Source: Candidatus Hydrogenedentota bacterium
GTDB taxonomy: Bacteria; Hydrogenedentota; Hydrogenedentia; Hydrogenedentales; CAITNO01
Assembly: GCA_029554925.1 (NCBI GenBank)
Contig: JAKPUV010001143.1
Coordinates: 1 to 7,283, forward strand
Length of the DNA stretch: 7,283 nucleotides
Reading direction: 5' to 3'
Part shown: in pieces, positions 1 to 5,438 of the stretch
Layout: each line of letters starts with the position of its first letter
Numbering within the stretch: position 1 is the stretch's first letter
The notes under the pieces: generated by a model
Database searches by the model: none
The model's input: only the letters and a program-made list of their open reading frames with translations
Told to the model about the DNA's origin: nothing
Program-made: the position numbers and the translations under genes

Positions 1-431
1 AGCTCGGTCACGAGCTGCTGGTCCGTGAGGTTCAGCCGCGCGGCCGCCTCCTCCGTCTTCGCCGCCGCCGCCGCGTTGGCAGCGTCTATCCGCCCTCCCG
101 TGTACACGGGCCAGGACACTTTCACCTGGCCCTTCATGAACTGGTCCTCCTGCACGCGGTAGGAAAGGCCCAGAGCGTCCGCTTCAATGTTAATCCGGTC
201 GTTGAGAAAGGTCTCCCGCGCCTCCACCGTCACCTTCGGCGCGCGCAGCCCCTTCGCCGCGGCCCCCTCCTCCAGCCGCTGGCGCAGCTCGGCCCCGCCC
301 GCCGCGAGGGCCTCGTTCCCCGCGCGCATGCGCCGCACCGCCTCGCCAAAATCCAGCGGGCCGCCCCCCCCCGCGGCCAGGGGCGCCGCCAGCAGCACCG
401 CCGCGCACAGGCATCGCCGCGCCGCCGTCAT
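1..431 (-). CDS. TolC-family outer-membrane efflux protein (N-terminal part, runs off the window)
   Basis: The reading frame starts with ATG at 431 and stays open to the left edge (143 codons), so only the N-terminus is present. Residues 1-20 (MTAARRCLCAAVLLAAPLAA) look like a Sec signal peptide. A short acidic stretch LDFGEAVRRMRAGNEAL follows, typical of the first helix of a TolC/OEP repeat, then heptad-like Ala/Glu/Arg-rich helix and a PVYTGGRIDAANAAAAAKTEEA segment (about residues 105-127), whose P-V-Y-x-G-G-R pattern is characteristic of the family. TolC proteins form the trimeric outer-membrane duct of tripartite efflux or type I secretion pumps. The ATG overlaps the stop of the TetR gene by 4 bases (ATGA), indicating translational coupling and shared transcription. 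Adaptor and transporter genes would be expected further left. Substrate unknown. Confidence 0.85.
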   Translation of the reverse strand, partial: MTAARRCLCAAVLLAAPLAAGGGGPLDFGEAVRRMRAGNEALAAGGAELRQRLEEGAAAKGLRAPKVTVEARETFLNDRINIEADALGLSYRVQEDQFMKGQVKVSWPVYTGGRIDAANAAAAAKTEEAAARLNLTDQQLVTE

Positions 432-1015
432 CGCGCGTAAACCCCCGACAGGCGCAGCCGGTTCAGCGTGGCCGCCAGCGTCTCCGCGTCCGCCTCGTCC
501 GGGTGGATGATCCACCAGTTCAAAGAAAACAGGAGCATGCCGACCACGGCCCGCGCCGCCACGCGCGGCGACACGGCCGCGTCCAGCAGCCCCGCCGCCG
601 CCTGGTCGAAAAAGCGCCGCTCCTGGATCGCCACCACGCGGTCCATGATCTCCGTGCTGATCTGCCAGCGCACCGCCTCGGGGTCGAACAGGGTGCGGCA
701 GAGCCCGGGGCGCTCCTGGGCGAAGCGGATCATGATGTCCGTCTGCCGCCGTACCGCCTCGCCGACATCCAGGGCGGCGTCGCAGGCAACGGTGCCCAGT
801 TCCGCCAGCAACGCCTCCAGCCCCTCCATGAGGATCGCCCGCGCCAGCCCCTCCTTGTCCTTGAAATGAAGGTACAGAGTGCCCACGGCCACGCCCGCCG
901 CCTCGGCGAGCGCCGTGCTGCGCGTGTCTGAAATGCCCCGCGACGCGAACAGCGCGATGCCCGCCTCCATCAGGCGCCGCCGCGTCTCAATCTTGCTGCG
1001 TTCCCTGGCGTTCAT
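428..1015 (-). CDS. TetR/AcrR-family transcriptional repressor
   Basis: A 195-residue protein of normal TetR-family length. The N-terminal DNA-binding domain spans about residues 8-58. Its helix-turn-helix, around STALAEAAGVAVGTLYLHFK (33-52), has the classic G-V-x-x-G-T-L-Y-x-H-F-K signature, with KEGL following. The C-terminal part is all-helical and poorly conserved, as expected for a ligand-binding/dimerisation domain; it includes a hydrophobic Trp-rich helix (GMLLFSLNWWII, 159-170). I chose the start at 1015 because AAGGAG lies just upstream. An in-frame GTG at 1048 would give 206 residues, but it lacks a ribosome site and lies inside the presumed operator. The stop overlaps the start of the TolC gene by 4 bases. 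By analogy with other tetR-tolC units, it probably represses its own promoter and the efflux genes until a toxic ligand binds. The ligand cannot be read from sequence. Confidence 0.93.
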   Translation of the reverse strand: MNARERSKIETRRRLMEAGIALFASRGISDTRSTALAEAAGVAVGTLYLHFKDKEGLARAILMEGLEALLAELGTVACDAALDVGEAVRRQTDIMIRFAQERPGLCRTLFDPEAVRWQISTEIMDRVVAIQERRFFDQAAAGLLDAAVSPRVAARAVVGMLLFSLNWWIIHPDEADAETLAATLNRLRLSGVYAR

Positions 1016-1019
1016 GTTG

Positions 1020-1025
1020 CTCCTT
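1020..1025 (-). promoter_or_regulatory. Ribosome binding site of the TetR gene
   Basis: AAGGAG on the minus strand, 4 bases before the ATG at 1015. It decides the start: the upstream GTG at 1048 has no purine-rich site in front of it. Confidence 0.75.
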
Positions 1026-1033
1026 GCCGACAA

Positions 1034-1066
1034 TGAAATGCGGTTCACTGAATCATCGCATATTCA
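1034..1066. promoter_or_regulatory. Probable TetR operator palindrome upstream of the tetR-tolC unit
   Basis: Two nested inverted repeats sit 19-51 bases upstream of the TetR start. TGAAT (1049-1053) and ATTCA (1062-1066) are perfect 5-base arms around 8 bases, giving an 18-bp site of the size and TGAAT/ATTCA flavour common for TetR-family operators. A wider pair, TGAAATGCG (1034-1042) and CGCATATTCA (1057-1066), matches with one extra base. Transcription presumably starts close by: a weak candidate on the minus strand is TTGCGC-N18-GATGAT, which would place the -10 inside the palindrome. That arrangement suits autorepression. The palindrome is seen directly; binding by the neighbouring TetR protein is inferred. 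Confidence 0.4.
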
Positions 1067-1292
1067 ACGTTCCCGGCGCAAGCAGCCCCCTCCCCTTGCC
1101 GAGCATCCAACATACGGTCGCCAGCTCCCGCAGAGGCTCCCGAATCGCCGGGCGAGAAACGGTGGTGGCGGGGTTGAGGAAGGACACATTCTGTGGATTC
1201 GCGCTGAAAGCGGCGGCGGTGGCAGGAACGCCCCTTTTCCCATGAAATGCCGAGGATCCCGGGCCTTTCGACGAGAGGGCGCGGTCCCGGAC
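1067..1292. other. Intergenic region between the M48 and TetR genes
   Basis: No convincing gene on either strand. The short ORFs here have no ribosome sites and are extensions of reading frames from neighbouring genes. I see no strong hairpin followed by a T-run after the M48 stop codon, so readthrough from the YbjQ/M48 operon towards tetR cannot be excluded. Only the right-hand part of a tetR promoter is expected here. Confidence 0.5.
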
Positions 1293-2093
1293 TCAGCCCT
1301 TTTCCGCGCCCTTTTTTTGGAGGTCCTCGACGGTTTCGCGGATGGCGCGGATGCGGCTGTCGTGGTCGGGGTGGGTGGAGAGCATGTAGGCCCAGGCGGG
1401 AAGGTCCTCCATCTCGCGGAGGAGCTGGAAGAGCTTTTCGGCGCCGTCGGCGGAGCCGTAGGTCTCGTAGACGAGGCGGGCGGCGAAGCGGTCGGCGCCC
1501 TCCTCCTGGGCGCGGGAGTAGGTGCGGTGCATGGACTCCGTGATGACCCGGGCCACGGGGAGGAAGTCGCCGGAGCCGCCGAGGGCCATGAGGCACACGG
1601 CCATGCCGACGGCGCGGCCCAGGCCGCGCAGGTGGTCGCGCTGGCGGTAGTGGCCCAGCTCGTGGGCGAGGACAAAGGCCACGGCGGTCTCGTCGTCGCC
1701 GAGCTTTTCCAGCAGCGCGAGGGTGAGGAGGATCTGCCCGCCGGGCAGGGCGAAGGCGTTGGGCTTGGGCGGGTCGTCCGTCACGCCGAGCCGGTAGGGC
1801 AGGCGGGGCACCTCCGGGTGCGCGGCGAGGCGCTCCAGCACCCCGCGCCACCGCTCCCCGGCGCCGACGCTCCCCTCCGCCAGGAACTCCGTCCCCAGGG
1901 CGCTGAATATCCGCGCCTCCGTTTCGGGGGAGATGCGCATGACGACGAGGTCCGTGCCCCGGGAGACCAGCACGAACACGACGACCACGAACGCGGCGAG
2001 GACACCGAAGAGCTTGAGGGTGTCCGCGAGCACCCCGCGGGTCTGCCCGCTGGCCTCGGCGGCCTCCCCCATGTCCTTCTGGACGAATTTCAT
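1293..2093 (-). CDS. Membrane-anchored M48-family zinc metallopeptidase
   Basis: A 266-residue protein with one N-terminal transmembrane helix (about 28-44, FGVLAAFVVVVFVLV) and a peptidase domain. The zinc-binding HExxH is AHELGH (His144, Glu145, His148). The third ligand is probably Glu197 in SRAQEEGADRFA (193-204), matching the S-R-x-x-E-x-x-A-D pattern of the M48 family (HtpX, Oma1, BepA/LoiP relatives). The SNAFALPGG-like segment PNAFALPGGQI (111-121) and the STHPDHDSRI motif (239-248) are also family hallmarks. No lipobox is visible, so a single-pass inner-membrane protein is likeliest. M48 enzymes degrade misfolded membrane or envelope proteins. The ATG overlaps the stop of the upstream YbjQ-like gene by 4 bases (ATGA) with no clear ribosome site of its own, so translation is probably coupled. 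It is the third gene of the operon. The physiological substrate is unknown. Confidence 0.93.
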   Translation of the reverse strand: MKFVQKDMGEAAEASGQTRGVLADTLKLFGVLAAFVVVVFVLVSRGTDLVVMRISPETEARIFSALGTEFLAEGSVGAGERWRGVLERLAAHPEVPRLPYRLGVTDDPPKPNAFALPGGQILLTLALLEKLGDDETAVAFVLAHELGHYRQRDHLRGLGRAVGMAVCLMALGGSGDFLPVARVITESMHRTYSRAQEEGADRFAARLVYETYGSADGAEKLFQLLREMEDLPAWAYMLSTHPDHDSRIRAIRETVEDLQKKGAEKG

Positions 2094-2572
2094 GAGGGGG
2101 CGGCGTCGCGGCGGTAGCGCACGGCGGTGCCCGAGGCGATCACCTCCACCGCGCCGATGGAGTTCGCGTCCCGTTTCGCCTTGGCGCCGGAGATGCTGCT
2201 GGTGTCCAGCCGCAGGTTCACGATGATGTCCGCGCGGCCCGCGCAGAGCTCCTTGACGCGCAGGACCGCCTCGCGGCGGGCGCGGTCGAGCAGGCTCTCA
2301 TAGGAGCGCACGTTGCCGCCGAAGAGGTTGCGGATGCCCATGGCGAAGCGCTTGAAGTAGTCCACGGACACCACGACGGACGAGGAGACCATCCACGCCG
2401 CCTCGACCTCGCGGTCCGCGTCCCACTCGGCGCTGGGCATGACGGGCAGGGCGGCCAGCGCCGCCTCGCGCCGGCGGATGCTGTCATAGTGGCGGCGCTC
2501 GTTCCACCGGCCCGCCAGGAGCCCGAGCAGCAGCAGGCCCAGAAAGAGCCCGATCTGGAACAGCTCAGCCAT
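2090..2572 (-). CDS. Membrane-anchored YbjQ-type (heavy-metal-binding domain) protein
   Basis: 160 residues. A transmembrane helix at about 4-20 (LFQIGLFLGLLLLGLLAG) is followed by a basic juxtamembrane stretch (GRWNERRHYDSIRRRE, 21-36) and a YbjQ/DUF74-like domain at about 60-155. Recognisable parts are YFKRFAMGIRNLFGGNVRSYESLLDRARREA (72-102), which parallels the GG-x-x-x-x-Y-x-x-L-L-x-x-A-R core of the soluble paralogue next door, and the last strand VIASGTAVRYR (144-154). I chose the ATG at 2572: it has a GGAG about 10 bases upstream, puts a clean membrane helix at the N-terminus, and overlaps the preceding gene by 8 bases (ATGGCTGA). Upstream codons in this frame are antiparallel to real coding sequence in another frame and look artefactual. 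The function of this family is not established; the metal-binding name comes from domain annotation. Confidence 0.8.
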   Translation of the reverse strand: MAELFQIGLFLGLLLLGLLAGRWNERRHYDSIRRREAALAALPVMPSAEWDADREVEAAWMVSSSVVVSVDYFKRFAMGIRNLFGGNVRSYESLLDRARREAVLRVKELCAGRADIIVNLRLDTSSISGAKAKRDANSIGAVEVIASGTAVRYRRDAAPS

Positions 2573-2894
2573 TGTAGTCCGGCTCCACGCGGACGGCGGT
2601 GCCGTAGGCGTACAGCTCCGCGGCGCCCTGGGCCACGGCGGAGGTGGAGAAGCGGACGTTAATGACGGCGTTGGCCCCCATCGCCTGGGCCTGGGCGGAC
2701 ATGCGGTCGAGGGCCTGCTTGCGGGCCTCCTGGAGCAGCTCGGTGTAGCCCTTGAGCTCGCCGCCCACGATGTTCTTGAGCCCGGCCATGAAGTCGCGGC
2801 CGATGTTCTTCGCGCGCACCGTGCTGCCCCCCACGAGCCCGTAGTGCTCCGCGATCCGCATCCCCGGCACCCGGTCAATGTTCGTCAGAATCAT
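2565..2894 (-). CDS. YbjQ/DUF74-family small cytoplasmic protein
   Basis: 109 residues, the usual YbjQ length. The conserved features are easy to see: MILTNIDRVPGMRI at the N-terminus, the GLVGGSTVRAKNIGRDF strand/turn region (19-35), NIVGGELKGYTELLQEAR (41-58), then MGANAVINVRF (72-82) and ELYAYGTAVRVE (93-104). Family members form small oligomeric alpha/beta rings, often labelled heavy-metal binding, but their role is not settled. No signal peptide or membrane helix. The start at 2894 is preceded by AGGAGG (2903-2908) at 8-base spacing. A longer in-frame start at 2960 would lie inside the promoter, so it is rejected. First gene of the operon with the membrane-anchored paralogue (8-base overlap) and the M48 peptidase. 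Confidence 0.9.
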   Translation of the reverse strand: MILTNIDRVPGMRIAEHYGLVGGSTVRAKNIGRDFMAGLKNIVGGELKGYTELLQEARKQALDRMSAQAQAMGANAVINVRFSTSAVAQGAAELYAYGTAVRVEPDYNG

Positions 2895-2948
2895 CCGGTC
2901 TCCCTCCTCGCGGACGGGGGGGTGAATGGGTCCCCGCCCGGCAGGGAA

Positions 2949-2977
2949 AGGATACCACACGGCGCGAAGAAAGTCAG
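2949..2977 (-). promoter_or_regulatory. Sigma-70-type promoter of the YbjQ-YbjQ-M48 operon
   Basis: On the minus strand, -35 CTGACT (2972-2977), a 17-base spacer and -10 TATCCT (2949-2954) preceded by TGG, an extended -10. Both hexamers match the consensus at 4 of 6 positions. The predicted start near 2942 leaves a leader of about 48 bases before the ATG at 2894. The promoter begins 9 bases after the gpsA stop codon, separating the operon from gpsA. Confidence 0.6.
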
Positions 2978-2985
2978 CCCCGCGC

Positions 2986-3963
2986 CTAGCGGATTTCGGG
3001 CTTGGGGCCGCGGGCGAGCAGGTCGAGGATGACGGCGCCGACCTCGGCGCCCCCGAAGAGGAGGGCGTGGACGGCGGCGGTGATGGGGGTGTCCACGCCG
3101 AGGCGCCGGGCGAGGGCGTGGGCGGACTTCGTGGTGCGCACGCCCTCGGCGACCATGGGCGACCCGCCGAGGATGTCGTCGAGGCGGCGGCCCCTGGCCA
3201 GCTCCTCGCCCACGCGGCGGTTGCGCGAGTGGCGGCTGGCGCAGGTGACGATGAGGTCGCCCATGCCGCTGAGCCCCGCGAAGGTGGCCGCCCGCGCGCC
3301 GCAGGCCGTGCCCAGGCGCGTGATCTCGGCGAGCCCGCGCGTCATGAGCGCGGCCTTCGCGTTGTCGCCCAGGGCGAGCCCGTCGCACACCCCGGCGGCG
3401 ATGGCGATGACGTTCTTCAGCGCGCCGCCCAGCTCCACGCCCGTGACGTCGTCGCTGGTGTACACGCGGAACGCGGGGGCGAAGAACGCGGCCTGCACCT
3501 TCTCCGCCGCCGCCGGGTCGGCGCTCGCCGCCACCAGCGACGCGGGCAGGTCGCGGCCCACCTCCTCGGCGTGGCTCGGCCCGCTGAGCGCGGCCACGGG
3601 CCCGCCCGGCGCGGCCTGCTCAATCACCTCGTTCATCCGCAGGAGCGTCTCGTTCTCGATGCCCTTGGCCACGCTGACGCGGACCGTCGCCGGGGAGAAG
3701 GGCATGGCGGCCGCCACGGCGCGCATGACGTGCGACGGCACGGCGAGCACGGCCATCTCGGCGGCGGGGTCCGTGTCCCGCGCCACCTCGACGCTTTCCG
3801 GCAGCAGCACGCCGGGGAGCAGCCGGGGGTCCTCCCGGGTGGCGCGCAGCCGGTCCGGGTCGTCCTCCTCGCGGCACCACAGGCGCACCGCGTGGCCGTT
3901 CAGCGCCAGCCGCCGCGCCAGGGCCAGACCCCAGCCGCCCGCGCCGACCACCTGTATGTTCAT
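2986..3963 (-). CDS. gpsA: Glycerol-3-phosphate dehydrogenase [NAD(P)+]
   Basis: 325 residues, full length for GpsA. It makes sn-glycerol-3-phosphate from dihydroxyacetone phosphate in the cytoplasm for phospholipid synthesis. The Rossmann nucleotide-binding motif GAGGWG is at 7-12. AVPSHVMR (74-81) and VSVAKGIE (96-103) follow, then SGPSHAEEV (127-135), the family's GPSFA-E region with His in place of the usual Phe. The catalytic lysine is Lys183 in GALKNVIAI. GDNAKAALMTRGLAEI (199-214), SGMGDL (232-237) and SRNRRVGEELARG (246-258) complete the signature. The start at 3963 has GGAG 9 bases upstream; an ATG five codons earlier (3978) has no ribosome site. No promoter is visible between this gene and the CPBP-like gene 95 bases upstream, so co-transcription is likely, subject to the palindrome between them. 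Confidence 0.97.
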   Translation of the reverse strand: MNIQVVGAGGWGLALARRLALNGHAVRLWCREEDDPDRLRATREDPRLLPGVLLPESVEVARDTDPAAEMAVLAVPSHVMRAVAAAMPFSPATVRVSVAKGIENETLLRMNEVIEQAAPGGPVAALSGPSHAEEVGRDLPASLVAASADPAAAEKVQAAFFAPAFRVYTSDDVTGVELGGALKNVIAIAAGVCDGLALGDNAKAALMTRGLAEITRLGTACGARAATFAGLSGMGDLIVTCASRHSRNRRVGEELARGRRLDDILGGSPMVAEGVRTTKSAHALARRLGVDTPITAAVHALLFGGAEVGAVILDLLARGPKPEIR

Positions 3964-3982
3964 GGCGTGTGTCTCCATGGGG

Positions 3983-4046
3983 GGCGGAAAGCGGGGACAG
4001 GCGCGTCTTCGCTCCGCCCCGCCTGTGCCCGTTTCCGTTTTCCGCC
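3983..4046. repeat. Long nested imperfect palindrome between the CPBP-like gene and gpsA
   Basis: Outer arms GGCGGAAA (3983-3990) and TTTCCGCC (4039-4046) are exact reverse complements. Inner arms GGGACAGGCG (3994-4003) and CGCCTGTGCCC (4020-4030) pair over 10 bases with one bulged G. The central loop is about 16 bases. No T-run follows on the transcribed (minus) strand, so it is not a classic intrinsic terminator. It could be an mRNA processing or attenuating structure, or a REP-type dispersed palindrome; the GGGACAGGC...GCCTGTCCC core resembles such elements. The pairing is seen directly; the role is open. Confidence 0.55.
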
Positions 4047-4058
4047 GCGTTTTGTTTC

Positions 4059-5231
4059 CTAGCGCCCCGGCATCTGGTCGGGGCCGACGCTGAAGTTGAT
4101 GGGCGTCAGCTTGTTCAGCAGGGACCCGGCGAAGCCGTGGGAGAAGCCGAGGGCGAAGAGGTTGAACATCTGGTAGAAGAACAGGGTGCCGAAGATGCCG
4201 CCGGAGAAGGTGAAGACCATGAGCCAGAAGTTGGGCAGGTGCACCAGGCTGAAGGCCGTGGCGGAGCAGAGGCAGGCCTTGGCGAGGTCGCGGCGCGACC
4301 GCTCGACGGGGAAGGCGCGCCCGAAGAGCACGCCGAAGTAGCTGGCGAAGATGAGCTGCTGGACCCAGCCCCAGGTGACGTAGCCGGACCACTGGCCGCC
4401 GATGGCGGGCAGGTCGGCGAGCGCGCCGATACGGTCGCGCGCGAGCGCGCCGCGCAGGCGCAGGAAATGGTTGGGCTCCAGCACGCCGCGCAGGGGGTCC
4501 AGCACGAACTGGAAGAACAGGTTGAACAGGACCACGAAGACGAGGGACGCCGTGAGAAAGGCGAGGATGAAACGCAGGCTCCGCGCGAAGTTGTCCAGCC
4601 GCACCATGAAGGGGATGAGCACGAAGAACCAGACCGCGAGAAGGCCGCAGAGCAGCAGGGCGATGAACTGGGGCTTGCCGCCGCAGGCGGCGATCTTTGC
4701 CGCGTACCGGGCGTCAATCTCCGCCGAGAAGGTCCACGCGGCGGAGAGGTACAGCACCGTCATGGCCGCCATCACCCCGGCGACGCAGCGCCAGTGTTTC
4801 ACCACCAGCGGCGGCTCGCCGTCCTTCCCGACGTAGTACCGGAAGGGGTTGCCCAGGCCGCGGAACTCCCAGAAGTAGAGCCCCATCCCGCGCCTCTGCT
4901 GGTGCGGCAGGAGGAAGATGTCCTTCTCGAAGCGGTAATGGACCAGCGGCGACAGGACGAACATCCACAGCATCGTCGGCAGGGCGATGAGCGTGCGCGC
5001 GGTCTTCGTGGCGTCCTTGTCCAGCCAGTAGGCGCACCAGACCACCGCCATGACCAGCGCGAACACGCCCCACGCCTCCAGGAAGTTCCACAGGCGGATC
5101 CTGCGGAGATAGGCCGCGGGGACCGCGTCCGTGCGGGCGATGAGGCCGCAGTCGCGGGCCAGCTCCACGCGGGTGAAACACCGTTTGAACAGGTTCCAGG
5201 ACAGGACGCTCTCGGGCGGGGATGACGGCAT
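4059..5231 (-). CDS. CPBP-like (Abi/Rce1-related) polytopic membrane protein with altered motif 1
   Basis: 390 residues with about seven or eight hydrophobic segments (approximately 52-70, 80-97, 147-168, 187-208, 221-243, 283-304, 320-337 and 340-362). The C-terminal third resembles the CPBP intramembrane protease fold. Motif 2 is FSLVHLPNF (327-335; Phe327, His331), followed by the glycine-bearing helix FTFSGGIFG, and motif 3 is around GFSHGFAG (362-369; His365). The usual motif 1, EExxxR, is replaced by WGWVQQLIFASYF (Gln291, Gln292, no Arg), so classic glutamate-dependent proteolysis is doubtful. The N-terminal 280 residues are longer than in small CPBP proteins, include soluble loops (98-146) and match nothing I recognise. 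The start at 5231 has AAGGAG 10 bases upstream and a TATAAT box before it. First gene of a likely unit with gpsA. Family assignment moderate; function unknown. Confidence 0.75.
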   Translation of the reverse strand: MPSSPPESVLSWNLFKRCFTRVELARDCGLIARTDAVPAAYLRRIRLWNFLEAWGVFALVMAVVWCAYWLDKDATKTARTLIALPTMLWMFVLSPLVHYRFEKDIFLLPHQQRRGMGLYFWEFRGLGNPFRYYVGKDGEPPLVVKHWRCVAGVMAAMTVLYLSAAWTFSAEIDARYAAKIAACGGKPQFIALLLCGLLAVWFFVLIPFMVRLDNFARSLRFILAFLTASLVFVVLFNLFFQFVLDPLRGVLEPNHFLRLRGALARDRIGALADLPAIGGQWSGYVTWGWVQQLIFASYFGVLFGRAFPVERSRRDLAKACLCSATAFSLVHLPNFWLMVFTFSGGIFGTLFFYQMFNLFALGFSHGFAGSLLNKLTPINFSVGPDQMPGR

Positions 5232-5257
5232 GGGTTGGGGTCTCCTTGGGAAAGAAG

Positions 5258-5263
5258 ATTATA
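5258..5263 (-). promoter_or_regulatory. -10 box of the CPBP-like gene promoter
   Basis: A perfect TATAAT on the minus strand (ATTATA on plus), 26 bases before the ATG at 5231, with the ribosome site AAGGAG (5242-5247) between them. No good -35 is visible; the closest, TTCGCC (5283-5288), is at a 19-base spacing. The upstream side is occupied by a 9-bp inverted repeat, suggesting an activator or repressor site. Confidence 0.55.
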
Positions 5264-5267
5264 GCCG

Positions 5268-5300
5268 CCCGTCCCCGCCCCGGGCGAACCGGGGGACGGG
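5268..5300. repeat. 9-bp perfect inverted repeat between divergent promoters
   Basis: CCCGTCCCC (5268-5276) and GGGGACGGG (5292-5300) are exact reverse complements separated by 15 bases. A second, alternative pairing CCCGG/CCGGG (5279-5283 and 5289-5293) lies inside. It occupies the -35 side of the CPBP-like promoter and abuts the -35 of the sulfatase promoter, so a regulator bound here could act on both. In such GC-rich sequence some palindromy arises by chance. Confidence 0.4.
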
Positions 5301-5301
5301 G

Positions 5302-5331
5302 ATGACGGCGCGCCCCCAGCGCGTGTATCCT
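5302..5331 (+). promoter_or_regulatory. Candidate promoter of the sulfatase gene
   Basis: ATGACG (5302-5307), an 18-base spacer and TATCCT (5326-5331); each hexamer matches the sigma-70 consensus at 4 of 6 positions. The -10 hexamer is the same as in the YbjQ operon promoter. The start would fall near 5338, at the beginning of the 9-base-period repeat, giving a structured leader of about 100 bases. Confidence 0.35.
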
Positions 5332-5332
5332 T

Positions 5333-5375
5333 GTCGGACGGGTCGGACCCGTCGGACGTGTCCGACCCGTCCGAC
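5333..5375. repeat. 9-base-period GTCSGAC array forming a perfect 16-bp hairpin
   Basis: Five copies of GTCGGAC or its complement GTCCGAC start at 5333, 5342, 5351, 5360 and 5369, exactly 9 bases apart. The first three read GTCGGAC and the last two GTCCGAC, so GTCGGACGGGTCGGAC (5333-5348) and GTCCGACCCGTCCGAC (5360-5375) are exact reverse complements around an 11-base loop. A degenerate sixth copy (GTCCGGC) is at 5380, out of phase. The array lies in the sulfatase leader region. Read in frame with the sulfatase it would encode an SDxSDP repeat, but the true start is downstream. Confidence 0.85.
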
Positions 5376-5425
5376 CATTGTCCGGCGCGGCGGCACCGCT
5401 GGGGGCTGTCCGCTCCGAAGCCCGC

Positions 5426-5430
5426 GGAGG
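5426..5430 (+). promoter_or_regulatory. Ribosome binding site of the sulfatase gene
   Basis: GGAGG, 8 bases before the ATG at 5439. It fixes the start and excludes the longer in-frame ATG at 5331, which would translate the DNA repeat array and bury the Tat signal 36 residues in. Confidence 0.75.
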
Positions 5431-5438
5431 ATGATGCC

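Noticed and set aside
1016..1048. Upstream GTG start for the TetR gene (206 residues)
   Set aside because: No ribosome site in front of it, it lies in the presumed operator/promoter, and AAGGAG precedes the ATG at 1015.
1240..1292. Terminator after the M48 gene
   Set aside because: Only an imperfect TCCGGG/CCCGGGA pairing across a long loop and no T-run on the transcribed strand.
879..2117. 412-codon plus-strand ORF
   Set aside because: It is antisense to the TetR and M48 genes. The protein is low-complexity Gly/Ala/Val/Glu-rich with no domain, which is the expected shadow of GC-rich coding sequence. The minus-strand genes carry unmistakable motifs.
2926..4062. 378-codon plus-strand ORF (and an overlapping 363-codon one)
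   Set aside because: Antisense to gpsA, rich in Arg/Gly/Ala/His, without motifs or a ribosome site.
3964..4392. N-terminal extension of gpsA to a 468-residue protein
   Set aside because: The extra residues read through the intergenic palindrome and an out-of-frame part of the CPBP-like gene. The Rossmann motif and ribosome site place the start at 3963.
3969..5225. 418-codon plus-strand ORF
   Set aside because: Exactly antisense to the CPBP-like gene. Its Glu/Gln/Ala-rich composition is the complement of Leu/Phe-rich membrane helices.
5331..5438. 36-residue SD-repeat N-terminal extension of the sulfatase
   Set aside because: It is the translation of the DNA repeat array. GGAGG at 5426-5430 and the Tat signal immediately after 5439 define the real start.
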